A stretch of DNA of 33,539 nucleotides, from assembly GCF_918814755.1 (NCBI RefSeq), contig NZ_CAKKNT010000019.1, positions 1 to 33,539 of the forward strand, given 5' to 3'. Below the pieces are notes generated by a model. The model was not told where the DNA came from and did no database searches. It was given only the letters and a program-made list of their open reading frames with translations. Of this stretch, positions 1 through 7,758 are shown piece after piece; the first letter of the stretch is position 1, and each line of letters begins with the position of its first letter. The stretch comes from Periweissella ghanensis. Lineage in GTDB: Bacteria > Bacillota > Bacilli > Lactobacillales > Lactobacillaceae. Both the position numbers and the translations under genes were made by a program.

Positions 1-39
1 TGGTTGCACCCGATGCTTTTTTCTTTTGATTATATCTAA

Positions 40-92
40 AAGGGCCACTAAATGAAATTTAAAATTTCATTTAGTGGCCCTTTTTTTATAGG
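40..92. terminator. Rho-independent terminator with long stem
   Basis: A near-perfect inverted repeat (arm AGGGCCACTAAATGAAATTT, then its complement) is followed by a run of seven T at 81-87. It should end transcription of a gene lying left of the window. The first ATG of the following long ORF (position 52) lies inside this hairpin, which argues against using that start. Confidence 0.9.
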
Positions 93-192
93 GTTATGTC
101 ACAACCCCTTTGTAATTAGTAACACAACTGCTAATAATACGCAGCTAACGTTTAATGTGGTTCCAGTGAATGCACATGCAAATGAGGCGAAG

Positions 193-699
193 ATGGAGAT
201 TATTAACAATAAGCTGTTACCAAATGAGCCACAAGTAATAAGTCAAACTAATGAACAACCCACACAAATGCCCGCGCAAAATAAAGCCCTACTCGATGTA
301 AATAACCTTATGCGCCAAATATTAGCACCAACGCTTAATCAGGACGTATCAAGCAACCACAAGCTTGGGAGGGCCTCAAATAACCAGGCTGTTGTATCCC
401 ACAAACGCACACTTAGCCAACAGCCCGCTCAAAAGCAAACGCATAGTCAAACACCAAATAAGCAGCCGCTAGCAAGTTATTTGGCCCGGGGCCAACAAAT
501 AATGACCACCATTCAACACAAGCTCGGGTTTAGTAAAGCAGACCAGCTTACTAAAAAAATGCCAGTTAATAGTCCTAGTCCAAGCGCAGTCCTACCGACA
601 ATGGAAACCCCTAGTGGCGGTGGTGGTGGCATTGGTGGTGCCAGTATTGGGGCCATTATGGGTGCCTTGGCCACATCAACTTCCTTTGGAGCCCGCTAA
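193..699 (+). CDS. Hypothetical Gln/Asn-rich protein with Gly-rich C-terminus
   Basis: I do not recognise this protein. The reading frame is open from 52, but the first 14 codons lie inside a terminator hairpin, so a later start is likely. ATG 193 is preceded by GAGG at 184-187 and would give 168 residues. The middle is polar, rich in Gln, Asn, Ser, Pro and Lys, with no visible catalytic motif. The last 30 residues switch to a Gly/Ala-rich, mildly hydrophobic tail beginning with GGGGGIGGASIGAIMGALA. Codons upstream of 193 encode a stretch ending VVPVNAHANEA, which resembles the end of a signal peptide, so this may be the remnant of a longer secreted protein. A weak promoter (TTGTAA at 110, TAATAA at 132, 16-bp spacer) is possible. 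It could be a real small gene, a decayed surface protein or a chance ORF. Confidence 0.4.
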   Translation: MEIINNKLLPNEPQVISQTNEQPTQMPAQNKALLDVNNLMRQILAPTLNQDVSSNHKLGRASNNQAVVSHKRTLSQQPAQKQTHSQTPNKQPLASYLARGQQIMTTIQHKLGFSKADQLTKKMPVNSPSPSAVLPTMETPSGGGGGIGGASIGAIMGALATSTSFGAR

Positions 700-744
700 A
701 TTAGGGGTAATAAAGGTTGTTTAGCAAAAAAATTAAAAAAAATT

Positions 745-794
745 ACACGTGTAAAGTAAAAAAGCTTTACACGTGTTGATTTATTTGGTATATT
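745..794 (+). promoter_or_regulatory. rpsP promoter overlapped by a palindrome
   Basis: A -35 box TTTACA (766-771), 17-bp spacer and -10 box TATATT (789-794) lie upstream of rpsP. The -35 box is inside the right arm of a perfect 12-bp inverted repeat, ACACGTGTAAAG (745-756) and CTTTACACGTGT (765-776), with an 8-nt A-rich loop. No T-run follows, so the repeat is more like an operator than a normal terminator, although it might also end the upstream transcript. Confidence 0.6.
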
Positions 795-830
795 ATTACT
801 CGTAGATAAATTACAGGAGGAAATTATATT

Positions 831-1103
831 ATGGCAGTTAAGATTCGTCTTAAACGTATGGGTTCTAAGAAGCGCCCATTCTACCGTGTCGTTGTTGCTG
901 ACTCACGTTCACCACGTGATGGTCGCTTCATCGAAACTGTTGGTACTTACAACCCATTGGTTGAACCAGCAGAAGTTAAGTTGGAAGAAGAAAGCATCAT
1001 GAACTGGTTGAACAACGGTGCTCAACCTTCAGATACTGTAAAGAACCTTCTTTCAAAAGCTGGCATCATGAAGAAATTCCACGATGCTAAGTTTACTAAG
1101 TAA
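831..1103 (+). CDS. rpsP: 30S ribosomal protein S16
   Basis: Small-subunit protein bS16, which binds 16S rRNA early in 30S assembly. The 90-residue product has the normal family length and the classic N-terminus [20 protein letters not shown], followed by [15 protein letters not shown] and the GTYNP motif. The ATG is set by a perfect AGGAGG at 815-820. A terminator directly follows, so the gene forms its own transcription unit here. The rimM, trmD and rplS genes that commonly follow rpsP in Firmicutes are absent from this location. Confidence 0.98.
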   Translation: MAVKIRLKRMGSKKRPFYRVVVADSRSPRDGRFIETVGTYNPLVEPAEVKLEEESIMNWLNNGAQPSDTVKNLLSKAGIMKKFHDAKFTK

Positions 1104-1156
1104 TTTAAACCCATTCGATGGATTAATTAAGTTAAGCTAGCTTGACTTTGATTACT

Positions 1157-1198
1157 GAAAAAAAGCCCTTAATTCGTAAGAATTAAGGGCTTTTTTTT
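1157..1198. terminator. Bidirectional terminator after rpsP
   Basis: A 14-bp perfect stem (AAAAGCCCTTAATT, loop CGTAAG, complement) is followed by eight T on the plus strand and bounded by a run of A on the left. It can therefore end both rpsP and the convergent 54-aa ORF on the minus strand. Confidence 0.93.
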
Positions 1199-1199
1199 G

Positions 1200-1364
1200 T
1201 TAGTATTCGTGGCGATTGTTCCAAAGATAGACAATTGTTAATAAAACGACACCACCATTACTAGCAATGATAGCCAGTTCAGGTTTATTAACCACCCAAC
1301 TAATTAGCGAGATAAACACCAGAATGATAGCAATTGAGACAAAGATTAAATCTTTTTTGCGCAT
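1200..1364 (-). CDS. Small two-TM membrane protein, 54 aa
   Basis: A short minus-strand ORF begins MRKKDLIFVSIAIILVFISL and ends YLWNNRHEY. It shows two hydrophobic segments (about residues 6-26 and 31-48), so it is predicted to be a membrane peptide. A good ribosome binding site, GGAGT, lies 5 nt before the ATG. It shares the terminator at 1157-1198 with rpsP. No function is recognisable. Its size and layout resemble the 58-aa minus-strand ORF at 21611-21787, but the sequences are not obviously homologous. Support is coding style, ribosome binding site and terminator; I have no homology evidence. Confidence 0.62.
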   Translation of the reverse strand: MRKKDLIFVSIAIILVFISLISWVVNKPELAIIASNGGVVLLTIVYLWNNRHEY

Positions 1365-1491
1365 GATTTACTCCGATCAATAATATTTTTAAGTATATGG
1401 CTTAGTTATACCAGAATGATTTTAAAAATGCGAATGAAAGAGTTTGAATATTGTATTGTATCGTAAAAAATGTGTGGAAATGTTGCATGTT

Positions 1492-1508
1492 TGTAATCGT
1501 TTTGTCAT
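1492..1508 (+). promoter_or_regulatory. WalR-like box upstream of the NlpC/P60 gene
   Basis: TGTAAT, 5 nt, TGTCAT matches the published WalR (YycF) consensus TGTWAH-N5-TGTWAH at all fixed positions but one, with the exact 5-nt spacing. WalRK controls peptidoglycan hydrolases in Firmicutes, and the next gene is one. The site overlaps a possible -35 (TTGTCA, 1502-1507). AT-rich -10 candidates lie at 1522-1533, but none has ideal spacing. Confidence 0.45.
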
Positions 1509-1579
1509 TTTTCTTTAGTACTATAACTATATTATAAAAAAACGAAGAAAAAATTAATTAATTAAAGGAAGATTATAAA

Positions 1580-2044
1580 ATGAAAAAACTACGAACATTA
1601 TTCTTAACTATCGCTGTGATTTTAGGAGTTAGCGTCACAACTATGGCGACAACCCACACAACAACGCATGCAAGTCAATTTAACAACACGCAAAGTAAAT
1701 ATGCTGGGGTTGCTAATTATGCCCGTCGTTTTGTCGGCACACGCTATGTTTGGGGTGGTACTACACCACGTGGGTTTGATTGTTCAGGTTTTGTTCAATA
1801 TGTTTTCCGAAATGGTGCTGGTAAGAACTTACCACGGACAGCTGCACAAATGTCACTAGTTGTACGACCAATTAATGTTCGCGATGCTAAAGCTGGTGAT
1901 CTTTTATTCTGGGGTGGTCGTGGTCGTGCTTATCACGTGGCGATTTCTTTAGGTAATGGTAACTTTATTAATGCCGTTAACCCACGTGTCGGAGTTAATG
2001 TTAACCACATGGGAGCACCAACTTTTGCTGGTCGCTTAAACTAA
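1580..2044 (+). CDS. Secreted NlpC/P60 peptidoglycan hydrolase
   Basis: Predicted extracellular cell-wall endopeptidase that cuts stem peptides of peptidoglycan. Residues 1-31 form a Sec signal peptide: a KKLR positive end, a hydrophobic core LFLTIAVILGVSVTT, and a likely cut after THA. The rest is a bare NlpC/P60 domain with no SH3, LysM or choline-binding module, so wall targeting is not obvious. The catalytic Cys68 is in GFDCSGF, the His119 is in YHVAISLG, and a polar third residue (Asn131 region, FINAVNP) follows. The mature protein is about 120 residues, near the minimum for the family. The start follows AAGGAAG and matches the signal peptide. A single-gene unit is likely, because a WalR-like box lies upstream and a strong terminator follows. 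Confidence 0.93.
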   Translation: MKKLRTLFLTIAVILGVSVTTMATTHTTTHASQFNNTQSKYAGVANYARRFVGTRYVWGGTTPRGFDCSGFVQYVFRNGAGKNLPRTAAQMSLVVRPINVRDAKAGDLLFWGGRGRAYHVAISLGNGNFINAVNPRVGVNVNHMGAPTFAGRLN

Positions 2045-2067
2045 AACTTATTAAATAATAAAAATTA

Positions 2068-2106
2068 AAAAAGGCTAATCTTTTACGGAAGATTAGCCTT
2101 TTTTGG
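2068..2106 (+). terminator. Terminator after the NlpC/P60 gene
   Basis: The stem AAAAAGGCTAATCTT, a short TTACGG loop and AAGATTAGCCTTTTTT end in a T-run. This separates the hydrolase gene from the purine operon promoter. Confidence 0.93.
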
Positions 2107-2131
2107 CGTTTTTTTACACGTTTTTTCATTA

Positions 2132-2198
2132 AAAAACGAACTATATCTAAATTTATAAACATAAATGTATTGATTTTACTTTATTTTTTAGTTATCAT
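2132..2198 (+). promoter_or_regulatory. Purine operon promoter with PurBox-like site
   Basis: AAAAACGAACTAT at 2132-2144 matches the PurR PurBox consensus AWWWCCGAACWWT at 12 of 13 positions. About 30 bp downstream are TTGATT (2170-2175), a 17-bp spacer and TATCAT (2193-2198), a reasonable sigma-A promoter. A second, weaker CGAAC site (about 10 of 13) is at 2225-2237 in the leader. A PurBox some 65-70 bp before the start site resembles the activator geometry known for PurR in Lactococcus. I see no guanine riboswitch core in the leader. purR itself is not in the window. Confidence 0.55.
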
Positions 2199-2252
2199 AG
2201 CTTTATTAATTAGTTGTTGTTAAAAAACACGAACGATAAAAGGAGAGATGAA

Positions 2253-2738
2253 GTGAAAGTTGCGGTTATCATGGGTTCGGTATCAGATTGGCCAACAATG
2301 AAGTTGAGTACAGAGGTTTTAACCGAATTAGGCGTTGAATTTACGAAGCATGTAATTTCAGCACATCGGATGCCCACCGAACTACAGACATTTGGCTTAT
2401 CAGCACGCGATAATGGCTATCATGTGATTATCGCTGGGGCTGGCGGGGCGGCCCATTTACCAGGCATGCTCGCTGCTAATACGACATTGCCAGTAATCGG
2501 GGTCCCAGTCCAATCTAAGGCACTTAGTGGTCTAGATTCATTGCTATCAATTGTGCAAATGCCAGCTGGTATTCCGGTGGCAACTGTTGCCATCGGCTCA
2601 GCAGGGGCTAAAAATGCTGCGTTGTTGGCAGCCCAAATTGGGGCAACTACCGATGAACAACTGGCCGGCCGCTTGGCAACTTTCCGGCAACGACAAACCA
2701 CTAGTGCAATTGAAAGTGAGGCTCTCCTTGATGACTAA
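2253..2738 (+). CDS. purE: N5-carboxyaminoimidazole ribonucleotide mutase
   Basis: PurE converts N5-CAIR to CAIR in de novo purine synthesis, acting after PurK. The 161-residue product has the class I motifs: GSVSDWP at residues 8-14, SAHRMP with His38 (equivalent to the catalytic His45 of E. coli), [10 protein letters not shown], and [14 protein letters not shown]. The frame is open further upstream, but the GTG at 2253 is chosen because AGGAGA at 2241-2246 precedes it and because MKVAVIMGS is the normal N-terminus. First gene of the operon. The stop codon overlaps the start of purK by 8 bp. Confidence 0.96.
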   Translation: MKVAVIMGSVSDWPTMKLSTEVLTELGVEFTKHVISAHRMPTELQTFGLSARDNGYHVIIAGAGGAAHLPGMLAANTTLPVIGVPVQSKALSGLDSLLSIVQMPAGIPVATVAIGSAGAKNAALLAAQIGATTDEQLAGRLATFRQRQTTSAIESEALLDD

Positions 2739-3852
2739 AGTGATTTTACCACCGCAAACGATTGGGATTATCGGCGGCGGTCAATTAGGGCAAATGTTAG
2801 CTTTAAGCGCCAAAAGCATGGGATATCATGTGGGTATTCTTGATCCCACACCGAATTCACCGGCTGGCCAAGTTAGTGATTTTCAAATGCTCGCCGCCTA
2901 TTATGACCAAGCCGCTTTAATTGAGTTTGCTAAGCAAGTTGATGTTTTGACATATGAATTTGAAAATGTTGATTTAGCGGCGTTAAAGGCGGCCACACAA
3001 TTCACGGAATTACCCCAAGGCACGGAGTTATTACGTTTAACCCGTAATCGCCTCGTGGAAAAAAATAATTTACGGTCATTAGGAATTCCAACCGTTAACT
3101 TTATTGAAATTTCGGCGACGACTATCGCAGAACAACCGCAAGCAATTGCCCAATGTTTACCAGGAATTTTAAAGACTACCACTGGGGGCTATGATGGTCA
3201 CGGCCAATGTGATGTTAACACGCTGGAAGATATTAAAGCCGCTGCGGAATTATATCAAGCGGCGCCCGCAATTTTAGAAAAACGGATTAGTTTTGAAAAA
3301 GAAATTTCGGTGATGGTCACGATTGACGGTCAAGGAACGGTTCATATATGGCCCGTTGTCGAAAATATACATGCTAATCATATTTTACAAACCACCATTG
3401 CACCGGCCAACGTTAGTGATGCAGTGACCGGAAAGGTCCACCAAATTGCGCAAACTTTAGCACAAGCATTTGAACTACGTGGCGTGTTAGGGATTGAAAT
3501 GTTTGTGACAGCTAATGGCGAAGTGCTAGTAAACGAATTAGCACCACGCCCCCATAATTCAGGCCATTATTCAATTGAAGCGGTCAATGTGTCTCAGTTT
3601 GAAGGCCATATTCGCAGTATTGCGGGGTTACCAATTGCGGCATTAACCTTACAACAACCAGCCTTAATGCATAATTTACTTGGTGATCAATTGGTCCAAG
3701 CCCGCACCCAATTAAGTCACCATCCAGAATGGCATTTTCATGATTATGGTAAAGCCGAAATTCGACCTAGTCGTAAATTAGGGCACTATACGGTCTTAGG
3801 TAACACTAATATCAACCAAAATTTAACGTGGTTAGCAGAAAATAAGGAGTAA
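2731..3852 (+). CDS. purK: 5-(carboxyamino)imidazole ribonucleotide synthase
   Basis: PurK uses ATP and bicarbonate to convert AIR to N5-CAIR, the substrate of PurE. The 373-residue ATP-grasp protein has a nucleotide/AIR-binding loop [13 protein letters not shown] near residues 11-23, the flexible lid [12 protein letters not shown] near 147-158, and the metal-binding segment [14 protein letters not shown] near 266-279. An open frame extends back into purE, but ATG 2731 gives the standard N-terminus. It overlaps purE by 8 bp, with GTGAGG upstream, which suggests translational coupling. purC follows after 5 bp. Confidence 0.97.
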   Translation: MTKVILPPQTIGIIGGGQLGQMLALSAKSMGYHVGILDPTPNSPAGQVSDFQMLAAYYDQAALIEFAKQVDVLTYEFENVDLAALKAATQFTELPQGTELLRLTRNRLVEKNNLRSLGIPTVNFIEISATTIAEQPQAIAQCLPGILKTTTGGYDGHGQCDVNTLEDIKAAAELYQAAPAILEKRISFEKEISVMVTIDGQGTVHIWPVVENIHANHILQTTIAPANVSDAVTGKVHQIAQTLAQAFELRGVLGIEMFVTANGEVLVNELAPRPHNSGHYSIEAVNVSQFEGHIRSIAGLPIAALTLQQPALMHNLLGDQLVQARTQLSHHPEWHFHDYGKAEIRPSRKLGHYTVLGNTNINQNLTWLAENKE

Positions 3853-3857
3853 AACAA

Positions 3858-4580
3858 ATGCAAAAGGGTCCGCTTTTATACACGGGAAAAGCTAAAAATG
3901 TTTTTGGCACCGATACACCAGAAGTTTTATGGGTGGAATATACGAATCAAGCAACGGCGCTCAATGGAAAACGCAAAGAACAAATTGCGAATAAAGGGCA
4001 ATTAAATAGTGCCATTTCCGATTTATTATTTAAGTATTTAACTAAGCAAGGGATTGTTAATCACTATTTAGAACAGCTTTCACCGACAGTACAACTTGTG
4101 AAACAAGTTAAAATTTTGCCGATTGAAGTCGTGGTTCGTAACTATGCAGCGGGACATTTTGTCACGAAATACAATGCCCCTAAGATGAAACATCTCGTAC
4201 CAAATGTTCATGAATTCTATTTCAAAGATGATGCCCTTGATGATCCATTTATGAACGATGAACAAATTACGGCTTTAGAGATTGCCACTGAAGCTGAATT
4301 AGTAACGCTACGTGGTCAAGCGGATATCGTCAACGTGTTATTAAGTAACGTCTTTAAACAAATTGGCATCACTTTAATCGACTTTAAATTAGAATTTGGC
4401 TACACAACCGATCACCAGTTAATTTTAGCTGATGAATTATCACCCGATAATATGCGTTTGATTGATGACGCAACCGGGCATTCATTGGATAAAGATGTTT
4501 TCCGTAATAATCTTGGTGATGTCACGGTGGGCTACCAAACTGTTTTAGATCGCTTAACAACCCTATTTACAGAAAAATAA
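3858..4580 (+). CDS. purC: SAICAR synthetase
   Basis: Phosphoribosylaminoimidazole-succinocarboxamide synthase joins CAIR and aspartate with ATP to make SAICAR. The 240-residue length is typical. Visible signatures are YTGKAKNVF near the N-terminus (ATP-binding loop), VVRNYAAGHF, the family block LIDFKLEFG, and LADELSPDNMRL, which corresponds to the usual DEISPDT-type motif with some variation. AAGGAG lies before the ATG. SAICAR is next cleaved by PurB, whose gene is not in this window, so the operon is incomplete at that step. Confidence 0.97.
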   Translation: MQKGPLLYTGKAKNVFGTDTPEVLWVEYTNQATALNGKRKEQIANKGQLNSAISDLLFKYLTKQGIVNHYLEQLSPTVQLVKQVKILPIEVVVRNYAAGHFVTKYNAPKMKHLVPNVHEFYFKDDALDDPFMNDEQITALEIATEAELVTLRGQADIVNVLLSNVFKQIGITLIDFKLEFGYTTDHQLILADELSPDNMRLIDDATGHSLDKDVFRNNLGDVTVGYQTVLDRLTTLFTEK

Positions 4581-4596
4581 TTGAGGAGAACAACAC

Positions 4597-4851
4597 ATGT
4601 TTTTAGCTAAAATTTACGTGACTTACAAACCATCAATTCTTGATCCGAAAGGTGAAACGGTCAAAGATGCTTTACAACGCATGGACTTTAACGGGGTACA
4701 AGATGTTGTTATGGGTAAATACTTTGAAATTAAATTAGCCGGGACCGATTTGGCAAGTGTTGAACAAGAAGTACAAGCATTTAGTGAAAAGTTGTTAATC
4801 AACGTCAATATGGAAGTTTTCCGTTACGAAATTGAAGCCATTACTGAATAG
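4597..4851 (+). CDS. purS: FGAM synthase subunit PurS
   Basis: Small 84-residue subunit of the three-part formylglycinamidine synthase found in Bacillus-type organisms. PurS bridges PurQ (glutaminase) and small PurL (synthetase) so that ammonia can pass. The sequence fits the family, with a beta-strand start [19 protein letters not shown] and the segment [19 protein letters not shown] precedes the ATG. It sits immediately before purQ, the normal order. Confidence 0.95.
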   Translation: MFLAKIYVTYKPSILDPKGETVKDALQRMDFNGVQDVVMGKYFEIKLAGTDLASVEQEVQAFSEKLLINVNMEVFRYEIEAITE

Positions 4852-4861
4852 GAGTGAATTA

Positions 4862-5545
4862 ATGAAAGCTGCTGTGATTACGTTCCCTGGTTCTAACTGT
4901 GATTTAGACATGTACCATGCCTTGGTTGATGAATTTGAAATTGAAACTGAAATTTTACCAGCCACGGTAACTGATTTAAGCGCCTATGATGCGATTTTTA
5001 TTCCGGGTGGTTTTTCCTATGGCGATTATTTACGAACGGGGGCCATTGCGCGCTTTGCACCAGTGATGGCAGCCATTAAAGCTGCTGATCAACAAGGTAA
5101 AATAATTGTCGGCATTTGTAATGGCTTCCAAATTTTAACCGAAGCCGGGTTGTTACCAGGGGCCTTACAAACGAACACCCAACCAGGTTTTATCTGTGAT
5201 GTTACGGGCTTAAAAGTGGTTAATACGACGTCCAAATTTACCAATGCCTTTACTAAGAGTATCAATCAATTCCCCATCGCCCATGGTGAAGGAAACTACT
5301 ATGTCGATGCGGCAACGTTAGCGACCATGCAAGCCAATCAACAAATTTTATTTACATATACTGACAATCCTAACGGGTCAATCGCCGATATTGCCGGTGT
5401 GACGAATACTAATGGGAATGTCTTTGGCATGATGCCCCACCCCGAACGTGCCGTTGATGCCTTATTGGGCAATGTCGATGGACGGGCTTTCTTTAGTTCA
5501 ATTATTGCTAGTTTAGTAAACCAACAGGAGGCCATTAAGGCATGA
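4862..5545 (+). CDS. purQ: FGAM synthase glutaminase subunit PurQ
   Basis: Class I glutamine amidotransferase that releases ammonia from glutamine for PurL. In the 227-residue protein the nucleophile is Cys86 in GICNGFQIL. The His/Glu partners are in MPHPERA (His193, Glu195). The N-terminus [15 protein letters not shown] and the block [13 protein letters not shown] are typical. The start ATG 4862 follows GGAGTGA, although the frame is open further upstream. The last codon overlaps the purL ATG (ATGA). Confidence 0.97.
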   Translation: MKAAVITFPGSNCDLDMYHALVDEFEIETEILPATVTDLSAYDAIFIPGGFSYGDYLRTGAIARFAPVMAAIKAADQQGKIIVGICNGFQILTEAGLLPGALQTNTQPGFICDVTGLKVVNTTSKFTNAFTKSINQFPIAHGEGNYYVDAATLATMQANQQILFTYTDNPNGSIADIAGVTNTNGNVFGMMPHPERAVDALLGNVDGRAFFSSIIASLVNQQEAIKA

Positions 5546-7758
5546 TGCACACGTACACAGAACCAACTCCAACTGAAATTCGCGATCAAAAAATTTACTT
5601 GCCATGGGGCTTAACGGATGCGGAATACGAATTAGTATGTCAAAAGCTCGACCGCTTACCCAACTATACCGAAACGGGTTTGTTTGCGGCGATGTGGAGT
5701 GAACACTGTTCATATAAAAAATCAAAACCAGTTTTACGCACATTTTGGTCAAAAAATGAACGCGTCCTCCAAGGCCCTGGTGAAGGTGCGGGTATTTTAG
5801 ATATTGGTGATAATCAAGCGGTGGTTTTTAAGGCCGAAAGTCACAATCACCCATCAGCGGTTGAACCATATGAAGGGGCCGCAACTGGGGTCGGCGGAAT
5901 TTTACGCGATATCTTTTCAATGGGGGCCCAACCAATCGCTGTTTTAGATAGCTTGCGTTTTGGTGAAATTGATAACGAACGGACTAAGTATTTAATTAAT
6001 GAAGTCATTGCTGGTATCGCTGGTTATGGTAATGCGATTGGAATTCCAACGGTTGGTGGTGAAATTGCCTTTGATAAAACTTATGCTGGTAATCCGTTAG
6101 TTAATGTCATGGCGGTTGGCTTACTTGACCAAGATGCGATGAAAGTTGGCCAAGCTAAAGGGGTTGATAACGCAATTTTGTATGTCGGTGCTAAAACTGG
6201 CCGTGATGGGATTCATGGGGCCACCTTTGCCTCAGCAGCCTTCTCTGATGAAGAAGAATCTGATCGTTCTGCGGTTCAAGTTGGGGATCCATTCACAGAA
6301 AAGTTAGTTATGGATGCCACGATTGCGATTGTTAAACGCTATCCAGAAGATGTGATTGGTATTCAAGATATGGGTGCCGCTGGCTTAGTGTCATCATCAG
6401 CTGAAATGGCTTCAAAAGCGGGTATGGGTGTGCATTTAAACCTTGATTTAGTGCCCCAACGTGAAACCAATATGTCACCATACGAATTGATGTTGTCTGA
6501 ATCACAAGAACGGATGCTCTTAGTCATTAAAAAAGGGAGTGAAGCCAAAGCGATTGCCTTATTTGCCGAATATGGGTTAGATGCGGTTGTGATTGGAAAA
6601 GTGACCGATGATGGGTTGTATCGCCTTGATTTCAATGGTGAAATTGTGGCGCAAGTCGATGCCCAAGATTTAACAACGGCACCGAAATATAATTTACCAG
6701 CCGTTACTCCTAAACGTTTACAAAACGCGGCCAAAGAACAATTTGTACCAAAAATTGATAATTTAAAACAAACATTTTTACAAATTTTACAACAAGCAAC
6801 AATTGCGTCTAAAGCTAGCCTTTACCGGCACTTTGATTCAATGGTTCAAACTAACACAGTCGTCCGGCCAGGTAGTGATGCCGCGGTTGTGCGCATTCGG
6901 GGCACGAAGAAAGCCTTAGCAATGACAACTGACGTCAATGGTCGTTACTTGTATCTAGATCCGTTTGTTGGTGGCCAAATGGCAATGGCTGAAGCAGCCC
7001 GTAATATTGTTGCTTCTGGGGCTTTACCAATTGGGATTACGGATTGCTTGAATTTTGGTAATCCTGACAATCCAGAAGTTTATTATGAATTAGCTCAATC
7101 TGTTGCTGGAATCAATCAGATGGCCCAAGCCTTAAACACGCCCGTGATTTCTGGAAATGTTTCGCTATATAACGAATATAACGATGAAGCGATTTATCCA
7201 ACACCGATGGTTGGCATGGTCGGGCTCCATACTGATAACCAAACGATTACGACCCAAGGCTTCAAACAAGCTGGCGATGCAATTTATGTTGTTGGGACAA
7301 CGACGGCGGCCTTTAATGGTTCAGAAATTCAAAAAATGCAAACGGGCACAATCAACGGCCAATTATTTGCCTTTGATGCCGAAGCAGAATTAACGAACCA
7401 ACAACTTGTCTTATCAGCCATTCAAGCTGGGTTAATCACTAGCGCTCATGATTTATCTGAAGGTGGCTTGGCAGTTGGTTTAGCCGAAGCGGCCTTTGAT
7501 CAACATTTAGGCTTTGATGTTGCCGTTAATTTAAGTGACGCCTTATTGTTTAGTGAAACCCAAAGTCGGTTTATTGTGTCAATTAATCCCGCCCATCAAG
7601 CTGCTTTTGAAGCACATATGGGGACTGCCGCGCAATTAGTGGGCCAAGTAACGGATAATGGCACTTTTAAATTGACAACGACTGATGGGACAACTGAAAT
7701 TTTAGAAAATGAAGCTTACACAAGCTGGAAAGAAGCAATTGGATGGTTACTAAAGTAA
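5542..7758 (+). CDS. purL: FGAM synthase subunit PurL (small type)
   Basis: Synthetase subunit that converts FGAR to FGAM with ATP and ammonia from PurQ. At 738 residues it is the small PurL of Gram-positives, not the roughly 1300-residue fused enzyme. Visible features are the N-terminal [13 protein letters not shown] block, the substrate-binding [21 protein letters not shown], and the repeated AIRS-like halves, including [19 protein letters not shown] and [21 protein letters not shown] at 5526-5531 is 10 nt before ATG 5542; a second ATG at 5545 is also possible. Overlaps purQ by 4 bp and meets purF in TAATG. Confidence 0.98.
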   Translation: MMHTYTEPTPTEIRDQKIYLPWGLTDAEYELVCQKLDRLPNYTETGLFAAMWSEHCSYKKSKPVLRTFWSKNERVLQGPGEGAGILDIGDNQAVVFKAESHNHPSAVEPYEGAATGVGGILRDIFSMGAQPIAVLDSLRFGEIDNERTKYLINEVIAGIAGYGNAIGIPTVGGEIAFDKTYAGNPLVNVMAVGLLDQDAMKVGQAKGVDNAILYVGAKTGRDGIHGATFASAAFSDEEESDRSAVQVGDPFTEKLVMDATIAIVKRYPEDVIGIQDMGAAGLVSSSAEMASKAGMGVHLNLDLVPQRETNMSPYELMLSESQERMLLVIKKGSEAKAIALFAEYGLDAVVIGKVTDDGLYRLDFNGEIVAQVDAQDLTTAPKYNLPAVTPKRLQNAAKEQFVPKIDNLKQTFLQILQQATIASKASLYRHFDSMVQTNTVVRPGSDAAVVRIRGTKKALAMTTDVNGRYLYLDPFVGGQMAMAEAARNIVASGALPIGITDCLNFGNPDNPEVYYELAQSVAGINQMAQALNTPVISGNVSLYNEYNDEAIYPTPMVGMVGLHTDNQTITTQGFKQAGDAIYVVGTTTAAFNGSEIQKMQTGTINGQLFAFDAEAELTNQQLVLSAIQAGLITSAHDLSEGGLAVGLAEAAFDQHLGFDVAVNLSDALLFSETQSRFIVSINPAHQAAFEAHMGTAAQLVGQVTDNGTFKLTTTDGTTEILENEAYTSWKEAIGWLLK

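Noticed and set aside
1-22. T-rich 3' arm (GCACCCGATGCTTTTTT) at the window edge
   Set aside because: It looks like the right half of a terminator, but the left half lies outside the window, so it cannot be confirmed.
2112-2120. TTTACACGT before the pur promoter resembles the rpsP palindrome arm
   Set aside because: Only one short arm is present with no partner, so it is probably chance in AT-rich DNA.
2045-2252. Guanine/adenine riboswitch in the purE leader
   Set aside because: I looked for the conserved purine aptamer core and its three-stem layout and found none; a PurBox and promoter explain the region better.
6363-6734. 123-codon open frame on the minus strand inside purL, and similar ones in the other pur, fhs and kdp genes
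   Set aside because: These lie wholly opposite strongly conserved genes, have no ribosome binding site or domain signal, and are shadows of codon bias.
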